DNA of 64,000 bases from Liolophura sinensis (taxonomy: Eukaryota; Mollusca; Polyplacophora; Chitonida; Chitonidae), in contig NC_088306.1 in the NCBI RefSeq assembly GCF_032854445.1, forward strand, positions 19,191,764-19,255,763, given 5' to 3'. The notes below the pieces were generated by a model that was not told the origin of the DNA, ran no database searches, and saw only the letters and a list, made by a program, of their open reading frames with translations. The translations under genes and the position numbers were made by a program. The stretch's first letter is position 1; each line of letters begins with the position of its first letter. Below, one piece after another: positions 35,501 to 43,974 of this stretch.

Positions 35501-38500
35501 AGCGTCGCAATATTCTTTGGATTAATCGTGGCCATGTTGAGCTCTGTCATTGACTCCTTAGCTGACTACAAGATCGCAGCTCGTGTGTGTCAGATCCCTA
35601 AAGTTCCCCCACACGGCACCAACCGGGGCCTGTTGATCGAGGGATGCTGTAGCATACTCTCTGGGGCATTTGGTGCAGGCATGGCCACCTCCACAAATAT
35701 CTCAGTCACGGGGTCCTTAGCTATATCAGGTGTAAGGTTATTGTTCTTGTAACCGTAAAATAAACATTCTTGTATTTATACCTTACAGTATTTATGTAAA
35801 CAGCAATCAAATAAATCAATAAATTATACATTTTACGAACTTTATTACTAATGTTAAGCGGTACCACGTGAACCGACGAGGATGATATTTGTGATAGGTA
35901 AATATTTGGACTGCTCTAAAAGCAAGAATTCGATTTGCTTTGCGCTGATTGATTGTTTCTCAAAAATCCCTTTGAATAACCAAAGATTTTAAAAAAAAAA
36001 CATTCCCAAACATATTTATCGGCTTCGGCAGATAACTGGACATGATTATCGAAATAAGGGCGAAATTGATGCCAATTGCCTTTTATTTGCCCTTATTGGG
36101 GATAGTTAGGCGATAATGGGAAAGGCGAGAATAGTTGCCTATCACTTTGTGACAGAGTGCCTTCACTCCCTAACACCCTGTCATTGATTGGTGACATCGC
36201 CATATCGGTTTGCTTCGTAGTCAGGGGAAACTGCGGTGGAACGATAGTACGAAGACGGCCTTATTTATTTATTTATTTATTTATTTTGTTGGTGTTTTAC
36301 GCCGTTATTACGGCTGTCTGCATTATGGTGAGAGGAAACCAAACCCACAACAGTCCGCAGTTTGCTGAAGATCGCCCTATCCCTGTCACATGCCATACTG
36401 CTTTGAAGTGCAATCATAAATTGCTCTAGTAACTGAATGCAATGAAATCCCAAGAGACATTGAATGTCTGTTTTGACGCCTTTCATTTTAAAACCAACAT
36501 ACTTTTAAAATCACGTAGTCCTTTCATAAAGAAGTCACAAAAGCAAGTTCTCCTTAGTTCTGTTACGTACCTTCGAGAGCAAACACACAAGCGTTATATA
36601 GCAGAAATGTATGCATCACAGACTGAGATATCAGTTTCAACACTGTAAATTATCCTTACAGTTGACAATAACAATACACATGTGTAACGATGTGTCGCAT
36701 ACAGTGTGTACCGGTGTGTCGCATATGTATATATCTCGCCTTGTACTATTTGTTACACCCTATGTGCCGTATGGCCATTTCAGTCAACGTCAAGATTTTC
36801 TACTGTTTTTACTGTAAGTTTTCAAACTTTTTGATTCATTCTTTGAGTTTACTAAATTTTACAATAAGTAGGCCTAAGGTTTCCCGTTAAATAATCCCTG
36901 GTATTCTATTTCATAATTATGTGTAATTCCGCTTAGCCCGAGGCTACCCCGGGCATGTAAATTTTTGCCATCACAGTACAACCAGCGTAGAATTTACTCA
37001 ACGATAACATACGAATTAGTATGGTACACAATTTGGACATGGATTTAATTAACTGATCTAGAACTGTCAAGGGGCCTCCGCGGCCGAGGTGGTTAGCAAG
37101 CCAGAGTAGTGCAATGACCCACCAACACGGTCATTGTGAGTTCAACTGCAGCTCATGCTGGCTTCTTCTCCAAACAGACGTGGGAAGCTCTGCCGGTATA
37201 AATGGCATATTCTTGACCACGGCGTAATACTCAAATTATATCAATAAATAAATCAATTAATTAATAAATTAATAAATGAATCATTCTTTGCATGAAGTTT
37301 CTAATTCCAAATCCTGTCTTAATTATTTAGTGATTTGTGTTGAACGTTATTTCAAAAAATTGGCCAAATTAACCCGGAACGCAATACGAATGGAATATGA
37401 GTGTCTGTTTCGACGCGTATAGATTCTCTATTTGGAGAACCTGTCTATCGAATTTGGAACTTTCTTAACCAAGTAATACAAATTCTTGGGCAATTTCAAG
37501 GATTCATTTTTTTGTTTATTTATTTCTTTAATATAAATTTTACGCCGTACTCAATAATATTTCATTTATGCGGCGGCGGCCAGCATTTTGGCAGAGGAAA
37601 CAAGGCAGAAACCATCCGATTATCGACCATCCTAAGGTTACAGACAAACCTTCTCAAATACGACCGCATGTCCATGTACACCGCTAGCACGCTAAACACT
37701 ATGTTACTTCAACCTTCTACATTCTCCGAGGGAAAGTTAGGGGTATACTGCTACATTGTCATATATCTTTATTTCTCTTCTCATTAGGTAACTAGTCGTC
37801 GCGTGTTCCAGGCCGCCGGATTGTTGCTGATGTTCTTAGGAGTCGTTGGGAAAATCGGCGCCGTTCTGGTCATTATCCCCAAGCCCGTCATTGGGGCGGT
37901 ACTGATTGTGATTCTGGGGTCTGTCACTGGGGTCCTTATAGCCGAGTTGAACGATTTTGAGATGAAGAGGCCCCGGAACTGTATGACGATTGGGCTGGCT
38001 ATGCTCTTGGGTTACATGATTCCTAAAATGATCATCGAGTACCACGAAATACTGGACACAGGTTAGCACAAAGCTTCAGAATGAAGGGCAAGTACATACT
38101 TTGAGGAACTGTACGAATTATTTTGAAATCATTACAAACAACATAATTTTTCAGTGCAACCGAGATTATAATTCATCGTTTTTAATCTTTTATTCCTTTA
38201 TCACAGCCTCAATACCGAAAGTTCCTGCATTGGGATCTTTGTAGAATTTGATAGATACCGCGTGTTGTGAGACGATTTCAAAAACTCACAATAAAGTTAT
38301 TACTGCAAACTTTGACGTAATTAGAGTACTTTCATAACTTTCGTAGAATACCGGAAAATACAGGAGGCACGCGTGCCTCCGCTAATTTCATCCGTGGGCC
38401 AAACCTACATGCAGATATCGCTATTTTCAACAGAATGTAGTAAAGCGTATTTATATAGTTTATAGATTCCGACAAGTTTGTAGGAATTACAGAGCTTGGT

Positions 38501-39763
38501 ATTTTCTCGTTACCCTTTTTATTCATCGTCGTCAAATGACTGAAAAATTGTAAAGTACGACGTTAAACCCAAAGCACTCACTCACTCACTCACTTTTTAT
38601 ACATTTATTTTTGTCTCCAGTTTTTGTTGCGGGAAAAAGAGCACACCAGATTCCTAATGTTACAATTGTGTTGTTTCTCCCAGGTATTCCGGAGCTGAAC
38701 AATGTAATCAGAGCCATGTTTGGGACACCGTTGTTTGTAGCCGGTGTTGTGGCTTGCTTTCTAGATAACACTTTGCCAGGTTCGTTTCCACAGTCTTTAA
38801 CCACTCTAAGCTGTAAGTTTTTTTTTTTTCATAATTTGTTTTTTGATGTTTTGTGGTATGCAGGACATAGCCTGATTACTTGGGTGTTGCGTTTTCACGG
38901 TTAATTTCATAGCTAAAAGGGCAAAATTTCCCACATGTGACGCACAGACATGTGCATTATACTTTCAAAAATGAATATTTTAATTCTAACAGTAAGTGTG
39001 TTGTCTGAGTGATGCTAGAATGTATTCTGTTATTACAACACAATATTCTGTCGTAATCAACAGAATAATAGAACATGTGAGTTATGTTTAACAGAACAAT
39101 CATACAGAAAAAACAGAACAATCTGAAGCAATAACAAAATACATTCTAGCATCACAACAGACTTTCTGATCAAATTAACAGAGTAATGGTTCGTATGTAT
39201 TGATAGAAGATAACTGGCATTTAACAAATGTGAGAATGCGTAAACTATAATACAAAGCACGAATCAAAAAGTAAGAAAACTAATGGCAGATTATATCAGT
39301 GGTTGATTTCTGACTTTTTTTTGATTTCTAATGGTGTTGAAACAGTATTCTTTTCCTTTATATTACAACGAATGAAATCTAATGTATAATTTGACCACGC
39401 GGAAAAACACAGGGCTGTGCGAAACAAGATAAAACATAATGACACATGTATAATTTTTTTTCTTAATCTTCATACAAAGGTGAACCGCAAAATATTAATA
39501 TTATATTGATGATTTCTTTATTCATCAAATGCAAATGAAGCCTATTTTCTTTCTAAGGAGGGCGTGGCCAAAAACCGGATCCGGAAGACGATAAAGGGCA
39601 GACTTCCGATGAGACTGCGCCGGCTCACCGCCTACCTTATGTACATGACTATTTTACGAACTGTAAATGGACCCGATTCTGCCCCTTCCTGCCCGGATTT
39701 CAACACAACGTTAAGAAAGACGTGCTTATTTCGGAGCCAACGCAAAAATTGGAATTAGTATGA
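23520..39763 (+). CDS. SLC23-family transporter (nucleobase/ascorbate transporter type), gene 1, 11 exons
   Basis: Predicted multi-pass plasma-membrane transporter of the NAT/SLC23 family, whose members move ascorbate (SVCTs) or nucleobases with Na+ or H+. The spliced CDS is 1791 nt (596 residues; human SVCT1 is about 600): 23520-23678, 24645-24796, 27489-27583, 28469-28563, 28959-29140, 30464-30584, 31697-31853, 35478-35731, 37788-38061, 38684-38779, 39558-39763. All phases join without a stop. Family landmarks: PSIYYVVP region, two sequons (N140-Q-T, N147-G-T) in the loop where human SVCT1 is glycosylated, IGPLTIAP, YMANVLVPIPYW, NRGLLIEG, VTSRRVFQ, FLDNTLPG. Unusual: QH of TM1 is Q53-V54, the ES of TM8 is D346-S, and the P-N-x-G motif is T-N-I-S (393-396). 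Substrate is therefore uncertain. An in-frame ATG at 23484 is an alternative start. Confidence 0.92.
23711..23918 (-). repeat. SINE family 1 copy (intron 1)
   Basis: A TTATTTATTT tail, GCCGTACTCAAGAATATGTC, AGCATTATGGTGGGAGGAAA and GAACTCACAGAGACCGCATT are collinear with the full-length SINE at 51430-51702, with internal deletions. Confidence 0.85.
24645..24796 (+). CDS. SLC23 gene 1, exon 2
   Basis: Acceptor TTCAG|GTCGCA, donor GAG|GTAAGA. It encodes VALQVVSGAVTNSI through FIQAVIGVR (TM1 end to TM2), aligned without gaps to SVCTs. Ends in phase 2. Confidence 0.9.
24828..25047 (-). repeat. SINE family 1 copy with 13-bp target duplication
   Basis: Flanked by TCTGTTCAATTTA at 24815-24827 and 25048-25060. 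It runs from the ATTTATTT tail through the body to GCGACCGCATTGGTGAGAGG; the tRNA-like head beyond that is truncated. Confidence 0.92.
25446..25775 (+). repeat. 330-bp direct repeat, copy A (intron 2)
   Basis: GGATAAATTCTAAGAACATA, AATCAAACTAT, ATGGTCTTTAATCTG, GGTCGAGATCTAAC and the end CGTGTACCATTCTAGTT align collinearly with 27938-28275. Confidence 0.8.
26267..26335 (-). repeat. SINE family 1 3'-end fragment
   Basis: ATTTATTTGATTGATGTTTA and CTCAAGAATATTTCATATAT match the SINE tail end; it faces the fragment at 26390 in inverted orientation. Confidence 0.75.
26390..26515 (+). repeat. SINE family 1 3'-end fragment, (AATA)n tail
   Basis: GGTTTCCTCCCACCATAATG, GAGTACGGCGTAAAACACCA and a long AATAAATA/AATAAT tail. 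Together with 26267-26335 it forms an inverted pair. Confidence 0.85.
26540..27190 (-). mobile_element. LINE 3'-end relic (C-terminus of an RT polyprotein)
   Basis: On the - strand 27180-27060 reads SFVQPYLDYCISVWGNSS, then SDLSRLDASRKRSMRLILG. This is the post-RT segment of CR1/Jockey-like LINE polyproteins (P-Y-x-D-Y-C-x-x-x-W-G ... R-x-x-R-x-I-L). Stops follow soon after, and weaker similarity continues to about 26540. It sits in intron 2 of SLC23 gene 1, in opposite orientation. Confidence 0.75.
27489..27583 (+). CDS. SLC23 gene 1, exon 3
   Basis: Acceptor TTTTCAG|ACTCCC. It encodes LPIFQTPSIYYVVPIIS and RADLPDWAC; donor ATG|GTAATG, phase 1. Reading on would meet a stop within three codons, which supports the donor. 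Confidence 0.88.
27938..28275 (+). repeat. 330-bp direct repeat, copy B (intron 3)
   Basis: GGATAAATTCTAAGAAAATA, ATGGTCTTTCATCTGGCATA, ATGATCGAGATCTAACC and CGTGTACCGTGCTAGTT match copy A about 2.5 kb upstream. The copies flank exon 3. Confidence 0.8.
28469..28563 (+). CDS. SLC23 gene 1, exon 4 (GC donor)
   Basis: Acceptor CTATCCAG|TATCG. It encodes the extracellular loop with sequons NQT and NGT, ending DDIWRGRLLE, the counterpart of the SVCT W-x-x-R-x-x-E-x-Q-G segment. Only a GC donor (GAG|GCAAGT) gives the phase 0 needed by exon 5. Confidence 0.78.
28959..29140 (+). CDS. SLC23 gene 1, exon 5
   Basis: Encodes ICGVLMIVSILHALIGATG, IGPLTIAPAVVVMILK and FIHLGVAV. Acceptor TTGACAG|ATC, donor CT|GTAAGT, phase 2. 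Same length (182) as the gene 2 counterpart. Confidence 0.95.
29860..29990 (-). repeat. diverged SINE variant (TTACTGACG type)
   Basis: ATTATGGGTGGAGGGAAC is followed by GGGCAAGTTACTGACGAAAG and TGTGACGTAAAGATATACAC. Related stretches occur at 33700-33750, 38915-38975 and 52515-52660, suggesting a sister family of the main SINE. Confidence 0.5.
30464..30584 (+). CDS. SLC23 gene 1, exon 6
   Basis: Encodes TLATLLILTTYMAN, VLVPIPYWTRSHGW and FLRTYA. Acceptor ATCACAG|CACTC, donor GCC|GTGAGT, 121 nt. It lacks the minisatellite seen at the equivalent acceptor of gene 2. Confidence 0.95.
30836..31490. mobile_element. possible TTAA-flanked element (intron 6)
   Basis: The left end reads TTAA then AGGGACATATTGC. 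The right end, read in reverse, is TTAA then AAGGGGCACATTGC. The imperfect inverted ends, TTAA flanks and length of about 655 bp resemble the clearer element at 57130-57798. No transposase is readable. Confidence 0.4.
31697..31853 (+). CDS. SLC23 gene 1, exon 7
   Basis: Encodes VLISIALGWLLCHILTVTG, YNARTDNKGDTVELAKW and FYFPYPG. Acceptor CTTCAG|GTA, donor CAG|GTAAAT, 157 nt, phase 1. Confidence 0.95.
31948..32075 (-). repeat. SINE family 1 fragment, diverged
   Basis: The tail, GATTGGTGTTTTACGCCCTA, CTCAAGAAACTTTCACTTAT, GGGAAACCGACGACCACCCG and CAGGTTGAG follow SINE order. Confidence 0.8.
32283..33215. repeat. minisatellite, ~20-bp units (intron 7)
   Basis: About 45 imperfect copies of GTGAGAGTTCTGTGGTAAGG. 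The units are strongly strand-asymmetric (G and T on the + strand). Higher-order repetition is visible: the block starting near 32440 recurs near 32730 and 32960. Open frames through it are artefacts of the repeat. Confidence 0.93.
34072..34980. repeat. minisatellite, 43-bp units (intron 7)
   Basis: About 21 copies of a 43-bp unit (GGTTCACGGTTGGTTTGGGT, CAGTGTTATTTGTAGTTCTC). Variants (TTTGGGGTTCACGG; GCGATTAACGG) recur in blocks of several units, showing higher-order amplification. 43 is not a multiple of three, so the apparent proteins are frame-cycling artefacts. Confidence 0.94.
35478..35731 (+). CDS. SLC23 gene 1, exon 8
   Basis: Encodes QFGVPRFSVAIFFGL, SSVIDSLADYKIAARV, HGTNRGLLIEG and ATSTNISVTGSLAISG. 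This holds the TM8 carboxylate and the family signature region. The donor GGT|GTAAGG is preferred over GTGTAA because exon 9 must enter in phase 0. 254 nt. Confidence 0.95.
36261..36350 (-). repeat. SINE family 1 fragment (intron 8)
   Basis: A TTATTTATTT tail, TTGGTGTTTTACGCCGT, and CTGCATTATGGTGAGAGGAA with an internal deletion. Confidence 0.8.
37071..37280 (+). repeat. SINE family 1 variant with tRNA-like head (intron 8)
   Basis: GGCCTCCGCGGCCGAGGTGG, then TTAGCAAGCCAGAGTAGTG, begins with a box-A-like segment. GTGAGTTCAACTGCAGCTCA is the box B region. It ends GGCGTAATAC, then AATAAATAAATCAATTAATT. Most of the body between is deleted. Confidence 0.8.
37517..37640 (-). repeat. SINE family 1 fragment
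   Basis: TTTATTTATTTCTTTAATAT, TTTTACGCCGTACTCAATAA, GGCGGCGGCCAGCATTTTGG and CATCCGATTATCGACCATCC. It lies 148 bp before exon 9. Confidence 0.8.
37788..38061 (+). CDS. SLC23 gene 1, exon 9
   Basis: Encodes VTSRRVFQAAGLLLMFLG, IIPKPVIGAVLI and FEMKRPRNCMTIG, through EYHEILDTG. Acceptor CATTAG|GTAACT, donor ACAG|GTTAGC, 274 nt, phase 1. Confidence 0.95.
38525..38597 (+). repeat. SINE family 2 3'-end with (CACT)n tail (intron 9)
   Basis: GTCGTCAAATGACTGAAAAA, TACGACGTTAAACCCAAAGC, then ACTCACTCACTCACTCAC: the reverse complement of the start of the repeats at 5004 and 43631. Confidence 0.85.
38684..38779 (+). CDS. SLC23 gene 1, exon 10
   Basis: Encodes IPELNNVIRAMFGTPLFVAG, then VVACFLDNTLPG. 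Acceptor TCCCAG|GTATT, donor CCAG|GTTCGT, 96 nt. Confidence 0.94.
39003..39166. repeat. hairpin MITE-like inverted repeat (intron 10)
   Basis: GTGATGCTAGAATGTATTCT, then GTTATTA, near 39012-39037 pairs with AATAACAAAATACATTCTAG, then CATCAC, near 39132-39157. The loop of about 95 bp is rich in AACAGAA. No coding capacity. Confidence 0.75.
39558..39763 (+). CDS. SLC23 gene 1, exon 11 (C-terminus)
   Basis: Acceptor TTCTAAG|GAGGG. The phase-correct frame reads GRGQKPDPEDDKGQTSDE, LPYVHDYF, KWTRFCPFLPGF and stops at TGA 39761-39763. The YxxDY...RFxPFLP pattern matches SLC23 C-terminal tails. The longer open frame starting at 39564 is out of phase. Confidence 0.88.
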
Positions 39764-40304
39764 ATCGCCAATTCACTACAAGTTAATTTTCATACTTTCA
39801 ATACATCACCAGAAAGATATCAAAAGTATTTACCTAATCAACATAACAAATTTGCACATCGTGAAGATGACAGCCAATTAGCATATACGCATGGATCATC
39901 TTTAGTCTGAAAAGGAAGCGTAATGAAAATCACTTCGTCGTCCTCCATCTTGCCCTTTAAATATCTGATAATTTCAGCCTCGAAAGTAGAGGATATGGAC
40001 GTAACCAGTGAGAACCTGTAACACTGATACTCCAAAAGTCTCTTTTCGGAACATTTGACTGTTGAGATATCAGCTGATACTTTATCATATCCGAAAGGAC
40101 TGTGAAGAAATGCATAAAGTAAATACGATTGCTATCTTGACCACCAACCCAACTTCAACATCAGCATCGCCAAACGGCGATCTTTTTTCTGAACCACAGA
40201 TATATAAGAGATAAACACTTTTATGAATTCCATACTTATGACATGAATAAGAAGACAAAATGTCCGTGGGTCCGTCCTGCAATTGTATCCATTCTTGTGT
40301 ATGA
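39764..40304. other. 3' flank of SLC23 gene 1
   Basis: Presumed 3' UTR and flank. No clear AATAAA signal is seen soon after the stop codon. Nothing else was recognised. Confidence 0.4.
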
Positions 40305-40317
40305 GGGTTTGGTGAAA

Positions 40318-40538
40318 TTTATTTATTTACGCCGTACTCAAGAATATTTCACTTATACGACGGCGGTCAGCATTATGGTGGGTGGAAACCGGGCAGAGCC
40401 CGGTGGAAACCCACGATCATCCGCAGGTATCTGGAATACTTTCCCACGTACGGCCAGAGAGGATGCCAGCATGAGCTGGACTTGAACCCACAGCGACTGC
40501 ATTGGTGAGACTCCTGAGTCATTACGCTGCGCTAGCGC
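40318..40538 (-). repeat. SINE family 1, near full length, 13-bp target duplication
   Basis: Flanked by GGGTTTGGTGAAA at 40305-40317 and 40539-40551. It runs from the ATTTATTT tail to ACGCTGCGCTAGCGC of the tRNA-like head. Confidence 0.93.
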
Positions 40539-40920
40539 GGGTTTGGTGAAAAGCCTTGCCCGAAAAATAGCCCGGTTACTGGTGTAACAACGTTGATATC
40601 TTTCCGTTCACATGGGTGTCCTTAAATGTTCGCAGTTGATCAGTTAATTTCCTGATTTCAGTAACGTTCATTGTCCAAAAAAAAAAATAAATAAATAAAA
40701 GTAGACAACTATTTGTGAAGGAAAGAATGCCCACTTGTAGTCACAATGTTTGACTCTTAACACAGGGAGCGACGGAATGAATAAGAATAAATGGTTTAGC
40801 CCTACGCTGCATGCTCGTTATCTGTGAGCTCGGTTGTCTGTTTAGAGCTAGTGTTTTGCACACAGCCCAACTGTTGCAGACATATGTCAGTTAACTTACC
40901 GTCTCATTCATCAATTCTCA

Positions 40921-41159
40921 GTTGATTAGCGCGCTAGAGCAGCGTAATGACCCGGGAGCCTCTCACCAATGCAATCGATGTGAGCTCAAGTCCAGCTCAT
41001 CTTCGCGTCCTCTCCGGCCGCACGTGGGAAGTCAGCAACCTGCGGATGGTCGTGGGTTTCCATTGGGCTCTACCCGGTTACCTCCCACCATAATGCTGGC
41101 CGCCGTCGTTTAAGTAACATATTCTTGAGTACGGTGTAAAACACCAATCAAATAAATAA
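40921..41159 (+). repeat. SINE family 1, inverted relative to the 40.3-kb copy
   Basis: TTAGCGCGCTAGAGCAGCGT (tRNA-like head), GTGAGCTCAAGTCCAGCTCA (box B region), CACCATAATGCTGGCCGCCG, and an AATAAATAAT tail. Confidence 0.92.
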
Positions 41160-41289
41160 TACACGACAGAGACAGAATGCTTAATGATTCGAATGGTGGA
41201 GCTGTGTGTTCTGTCTTACGAGAGAAAGTGATGAAGCGAATCGATCGTTTCTGTAGAATTTCTGGAGGCTTGAGATGACTCAGATAGAC

Positions 41290-42720
41290 ATTTCCTCATA
41301 CAAAATTTGCATATGTTAAATAAGGGTATAATCAGGAAATAGTATAATATAAGAATTTTTGCTGAGTAAACATTTCAAGTGACTTTAGAAGCCTGTGTTT
41401 CTGGATATTTTTTGCAGATGTGCGTTATATGAGACACCCATGTAAGCTTATTAATAAAGACAATTCCAAGGAATTTACATTCTGAAATAGAGATAATTTC
41501 ACTGTTGTTTAATGAAATGGGGGGAGAGTGGGGTGCATTTGTGTGTCTAAAAACTGATAGGTTTTATTAGCATGTACTTAGTTTTGGCGATATTAAGTGA
41601 TAGGCGGTTGGCTGGAAGCCACAGTTGAACGTTAGTTAATTCCATTTCCATTATGTTTATTGCAATACTTAGAAGAGGTATAGAAAACCAGTATCGTCGG
41701 CAAGTCAGATAAATTTTATTAAACTAGCTGCAGCTATCATGTCATTAACGTAGATCAAATATAGTAAGGGGCCCAAAACAGAGTCTTGGGGACGCCGTGC
41801 GAGAGTGATTTAAAACATGATAAAACATCATCATAGTATACAAATTGATAACGATTAGTTAAATAACTATCAAGCCATTTATTGCATATTCCACGGAATC
41901 CATGATGCTTCAGCTTGTCGAGTAGGATGTTGTGATTTACGGTGTCGAATGCCTTCGACAGGTCACGTTACTTTGCTAAATTCTTTGATTTTTTTTTTAT
42001 TTGGCAGTAACAAGCCTGTCATGGGGATCACGTGTAATGTAGAATGATTTGATCAAATCCGATACTGATGATGAGTTATAGTGTTGTTACTTTCAAGAAA
42101 GTCCGTGATCCTATCTGCTGTGACTTTTTCAAAAATTTTACTGACACTAGGCAGAACCGAAACTGGCCGACAACTTTCCATTTGTTTGCAATTTCCTGAC
42201 TTGTAAACTGGGGTAAATTTGGCTATTTTAACAAATTAGGATACTGGCCAGTTAGCATTGACAAATTAATAATATGCTCTAGTGGATCAACAATAGCGTT
42301 CGAAGCTATTTTCAATACAGACATCGGAATGCCATCTATTCCCGGAGAAGATGATTTACAGTTAAATATAACCGAGGCGACCATTTATATAGACACTGGG
42401 TCAAAACACTGGGAATTCGTTAGTGATTGGCTCAGTGAGATACTCATGAAAAGAAGTGTAGGCAGAGGGTATATTATTCTCGAGGTTGGAAGCTACGGAT
42501 GTAAAATTGTTATTAAAATTGTCAGCAATAGACTGCTTATCGCATGTGTCCATGTTATTTATTTCGAATACGCCAGGAAGCGATTTTCTGCGTTTTTCAC
42601 CAAGCAGTTGGTTAAGTACTTTCTATGCTTCTTGAATATCACTGTGAACTTCGTTGAATTTGTTTTCGAAGTATGTTTTCCTTGATAGGCGAATAAGATT
42701 GTTAAAGTGAAGGAAAGCAC
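41290..42720 (-). mobile_element. LINE relic: reverse transcriptase of a CR1/Jockey-like element
   Basis: Reading the - strand from 42720 downward, broken frames give a pre-RT linker (NNNFTSVASNLENNIPSAY), KSSSPGIDGIPMSVLKIA, FTPVYKSGNCKQMESCRPVS, then SVSKIFEKV, DLSKAFDTVNHNILLDKLK, GFRGICNKWLDSYLTNRYQF, SHGVPKT (GVPQGS equivalent), and WLPANRLSLNIAKTKYM. The order is that of a full RT domain, and the FADDT block near 41700 reads LADDT. Numerous stops and frameshifts make it non-functional. It differs from the Tx1/L1-like family on the left. Confidence 0.85.
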
Positions 42721-43070
42721 CTGACTAATGTTTATGTCCACTGAAAGACTACCATCCAAAGTGTCTTAAACCGGCATTAAATATTTCTTCAGATTATTTT
42801 TAACCCAGTAAACGTTTGGCAAAAACTTGGTTTTGTCACAGCTTCAACGCGTCTCCATTATTGACACCAAGGTGACGTCACGTTTACTCTAGAGCTCTAA
42901 CGTCGAAGGTATTTCACGTATAATATTCTAAGCAAGTTGTGGACTTCGGCGATGAAGGACCAAGAGATAAATAGCTTTGTAGGAAATTAAACATACTGGA
43001 AGGATATTTCTGCTTGAACTCTTCATACAGTAGGCCTACTATGTCATTTATAAAGTGTCTGGCTACAACA

Positions 43071-43199
43071 TGCGGATGGTCGTGGGCTTCCCCCAGTTCT
43101 GCCCGGTTCCCTCCCACCATAATGCATGCCGCCGTCGTATAAGTGAAATATTCTTGAGCACAGCGTAAAACACCAATCGAATAATAAAAATAAATAAAT
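43071..43199 (+). repeat. SINE family 1 3' half
   Basis: GCGGATGGTCGTGGGCTTCC, CTCCCACCATAATGCATGCC, GAGCACAGCGTAAAACACCA and an AATAAAAATAAATAAAT tail. Confidence 0.9.
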
Positions 43200-43630
43200 C
43201 ATTTATACAGTTTACGAGTAGCCTGCAATTGCACGGCCGAGGTCGTAGCCTCCGGCGGGGTTGTACTGATACCAGTAGTCCTGACCCATATTAAATATTT
43301 ACAAAATTATAATAGGATTGTCGTCCAACTAGATTCAAGCTCAATTCTGACACAATTGTAAATAAATCCAGGCATTCAACTGTCGCAGAATTTTATGCTT
43401 CAATTTTGTAGTGGTGCCTTCTTAGATGAGAGCAGTGCTGACCTAGTCATCGCGGACGTCAGGGAAAGCGCCTCGGCTTAAACGCGGTGTTTCAACAATT
43501 TTACTGTATTTTATAAAAGAAAACAGAAAAAACATCCCTTATATACGAGAAAGACAAAGGGCAAAATTTAAATTCATCAGCTGTAATAAATTCAGAGAAA
43601 AAATATACCAAAAGATTTAATTAATTTTAG

Positions 43631-43972
43631 AGTGCTTGGGGTTTAAGGTCGTACAATTTTTCAGTCATATGACGACGTAGGAATCTTTAGAATGCATGTA
43701 ATGTGCCTCTTTGTTGCAGGGCAGGTTTCTACCGCTCTTTTATCTAGTGCTGCCTCACTGAGACGCCTTACTGAAGGCAAATAAGCTGTCCCGCCTTAGC
43801 CATTATACTGATACGGGTCAATCAGTAGTTGCACTATCCCCTTCACGCTGAACGCCTATCGAGGAAGCTGCAACTTGCTCTTTTAAAGTCTTAGGTGTGA
43901 CTCGACCCAGGACTGACCCTGGATCTACCACTCCCAAAACGGACGTTCTACCAACTGTGCTGGCTGGGCCGG
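43631..43972 (-). repeat. SINE family 2, near full length
   Basis: The + strand starts AGTGCTTGGGGTTTAAGGTC and CAGTCATATGACGACGTAGG. Read on the - strand, the right end begins CCAGCACAGTTGGTAGAACG, then CCGTTTTGGGAGTGGTAGAT, and TCCTGGGTCGAGTCACACC: a tRNA-like head with box-A- and box-B-like segments. This shows the family is tRNA-derived and distinct from family 1. Confidence 0.85.
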
Positions 43973-43974
43973 AC

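Noticed and set aside
39564-39758. ORF MAKNRIRKTIKG at gene 1's 3' end
   Set aside because: Out of phase with exon 10. The phase-correct frame of the same DNA matches the gene 2 C-terminus and ends at TGA 39761-39763.
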